A stretch of DNA of 64,000 nucleotides, from assembly GCF_020172665.1 (NCBI RefSeq), contig NZ_CP083985.1:2534953-2598952 (forward strand), read 5' to 3'. The notes under the pieces were generated by a model. The model was not told where the DNA came from and did no database searches. It saw only the letters and a list, made by a program, of their open reading frames with translations. Shown here in pieces: positions 62,951 to 64,000 of this stretch; the stretch's first letter is position 1, and each line of letters begins with the position of its first letter. The translations under genes and the position numbers were made by a program. The stretch comes from [Mycobacterium] zoologicum (GTDB taxonomy: Bacteria > Actinomycetota > Actinomycetes > Mycobacteriales > Mycobacteriaceae).

Positions 62951-62966
62951 TGTCGAACTGCCGGGT

Positions 62967-62972
62967 AGCCTA
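62967..62972 (-). promoter_or_regulatory. candidate -10 of the pyr operon
   Basis: TAGGCT on the minus strand; predicted transcription start near 62960 gives a leader of ~60 nt that contains the whole PyrR loop. On the other strand TAGCCT at 62988-62993 is 6 nt before the GTG of the divergent gene, a leaderless arrangement. Confidence 0.4.
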
Positions 62973-62999
62973 GCATCCCGTCACGGTTAGCCTGATCCG

Positions 63000-64000
63000 G
63001 TGAATCTCGACCCGAACCAGGCGTCCCTCCGCGAGGCCTGCGACGCCGGTCTGCTGTCCGGCGCGGTCACCCTGGTGTGGCAGCGCGGGCAGGTGCTGCA
63101 GGTCAACGAGATCGGCCACCGCGATGTCGGAGCCGGACTGCCGATGACCCGCGACACGGTGTTCCGGATCGCCTCGATGACCAAACCCGTCACGGTGGCT
63201 GCCGCGATGATCCTTGTCGATGAAGGCCGACTGCGCCTGACCGATCCGATCGCGCACTGGCTACCGGAGTTGTCCGCGCCGCAGGTGCTGTCCGATCCGG
63301 CCGGCCCCTTGACGCAGACCGTACCGGCCCGGCGGCCGCTGACGGTCGAGGACCTGATGACGCACCGCTGCGGTATCGGCTACGGGTTCTCGGTGCCCGG
63401 CCCGATCGCCCGGGAGTATCAGCGGCTGCCGTTCGGGCAGGGTCCCGACGCCTGGTTGACCGCTCTGGCCGCGCTGCCCTTGGTGGATCAGCCCGGCGAG
63501 CGGGTCACCTACGGCCACGGCATCGACGTGCTGGGCGTGCTGTTGTCGCGCATCGCGGGCAAGCCGCTGCCGCAGGTGCTCGACGAGCGGATCCTGGGTC
63601 CGCTGGGCATGGCCGACACCGGCTTCTGCATCTCCCCGGAGAGCCGCCGGCGCAGCGCAACCATGTATCGCGTCGACGGCGACACGCTGCGCGACGACGC
63701 GATGGGCCCGATGCCGATCACCATGCCGGTCTTCCCCAACGCCGGCGGCGGGCTGATGTCCACCGCTGACGACTATCTGTCATTTGCGCGAATGTTGTTG
63801 GCGGACGGCATGTTCGACGGAACACGGATATTGTCGGAGTCTTCGGCACGGGCCATGCGCACCGACCGGCTCACCGACGACCAACGCCGGCATCCGTTTC
63901 TGGGGGCACCGTTCTGGGTGGGCCGCGGGTTCGGGCTGAACCTGTCGGTGGTGACCGACCCGGCGAAATCCCGGCCGCTGTACGGCCCCGGAGGTGCGGG
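63000..64000 (+). CDS. beta-lactamase-fold serine hydrolase (3' end outside window)
   Basis: At least 333 residues, open at the edge. Class-C beta-lactamase/esterase fold: catalytic Ser-x-x-Lys in FRIASMTKPVTVA near residues 58-61, a Tyr motif in CGIGYGFSVPG or TYGHGID, and MADTGFCISPESRRR. No signal peptide at the GTG start, so cytoplasmic esterase (LipL/EstB-like) rather than a drug-hydrolysing lactamase is more likely. Divergent from pyrR; -10-like TAGCCT 6 nt before GTG suggests a leaderless mRNA. Confidence 0.88.
   Translation, partial: MNLDPNQASLREACDAGLLSGAVTLVWQRGQVLQVNEIGHRDVGAGLPMTRDTVFRIASMTKPVTVAAAMILVDEGRLRLTDPIAHWLPELSAPQVLSDPAGPLTQTVPARRPLTVEDLMTHRCGIGYGFSVPGPIAREYQRLPFGQGPDAWLTALAALPLVDQPGERVTYGHGIDVLGVLLSRIAGKPLPQVLDERILGPLGMADTGFCISPESRRRSATMYRVDGDTLRDDAMGPMPITMPVFPNAGGGLMSTADDYLSFARMLLADGMFDGTRILSESSARAMRTDRLTDDQRRHPFLGAPFWVGRGFGLNLSVVTDPAKSRPLYGPGGA

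Overview
This is chromosomal DNA of a GC-rich actinobacterium of the family Mycobacteriaceae. The evidence is paired PPE-family genes, a mycobacterial-type IHF gene, LprG/P55, WhiA and OpcA. Apart from insertions and losses, the gene order follows the Mycobacterium tuberculosis H37Rv segment from Rv1451 (ctaB) down to Rv1379 (pyrR). The species cannot be fixed from the sequence alone.

Layout. 1-3078: two tandem PPE genes, the first running off the left edge. 3277-11224: ctaB, divergent from a pentose-phosphate operon tkt-tal-zwf-opcA-pgl plus a small conserved gene. 11221-14554: secG, tpiA, pgk and gap on the minus strand. 14717-17958: a FrnE-like DsbA protein, a DUF3556 membrane protein and an alpha/beta hydrolase. 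18057-25238: a tightly overlapping minus-strand run whiA-yvcK-rapZ-uvrC-PH protein-ribH-ribBA. 33819-40701: ribC, lprG-P55, ribD-rpe-rsmB-fmt. 40813-49726: hydrolases, a universal stress protein, PriA, a lysoplasmalogenase-like membrane protein, a shortened VOC protein and a Baeyer-Villiger-type monooxygenase. 49813-53753: metK, coaBC, rpoZ, gmk and mihF. 54153-62899: the pyrimidine operon pyrR-pyrB-pyrC-(export-like gene)-carA-carB-pyrF with a PyrR-binding leader. 63000 to the end: a beta-lactamase-fold serine hydrolase, cut by the window.

The accessory region is an 8.48 kb integrated element (25373-33856) lodged in the 3' end of ribC, between ribC and ribBA-ribH. A tyrosine recombinase sits at its right end. 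Both junctions carry a 23-bp att repeat (20/23 identical), and the mismatch pattern confines strand exchange to the 7 bp TTCGCTA. The element supplies a new 3' end for ribC, and the original ribC tail is stranded at 25336-25379. Inside are three plus-strand genes and a convergent minus-strand operon in which consecutive genes overlap by 4 bases. The operon encodes a P-loop ATPase with winged helix and zinc ribbon, a QueC-like PP-loop enzyme, a WhiB-like protein, several tiny zinc-finger proteins, a scaffold protein and an HK97-fold major capsid protein. There is no portal, terminase, tail or lysis gene. It looks like a capsid-encoding phage satellite with the same general design as the M. tuberculosis phiRv1/phiRv2 elements, and it is the most interesting object in the window.
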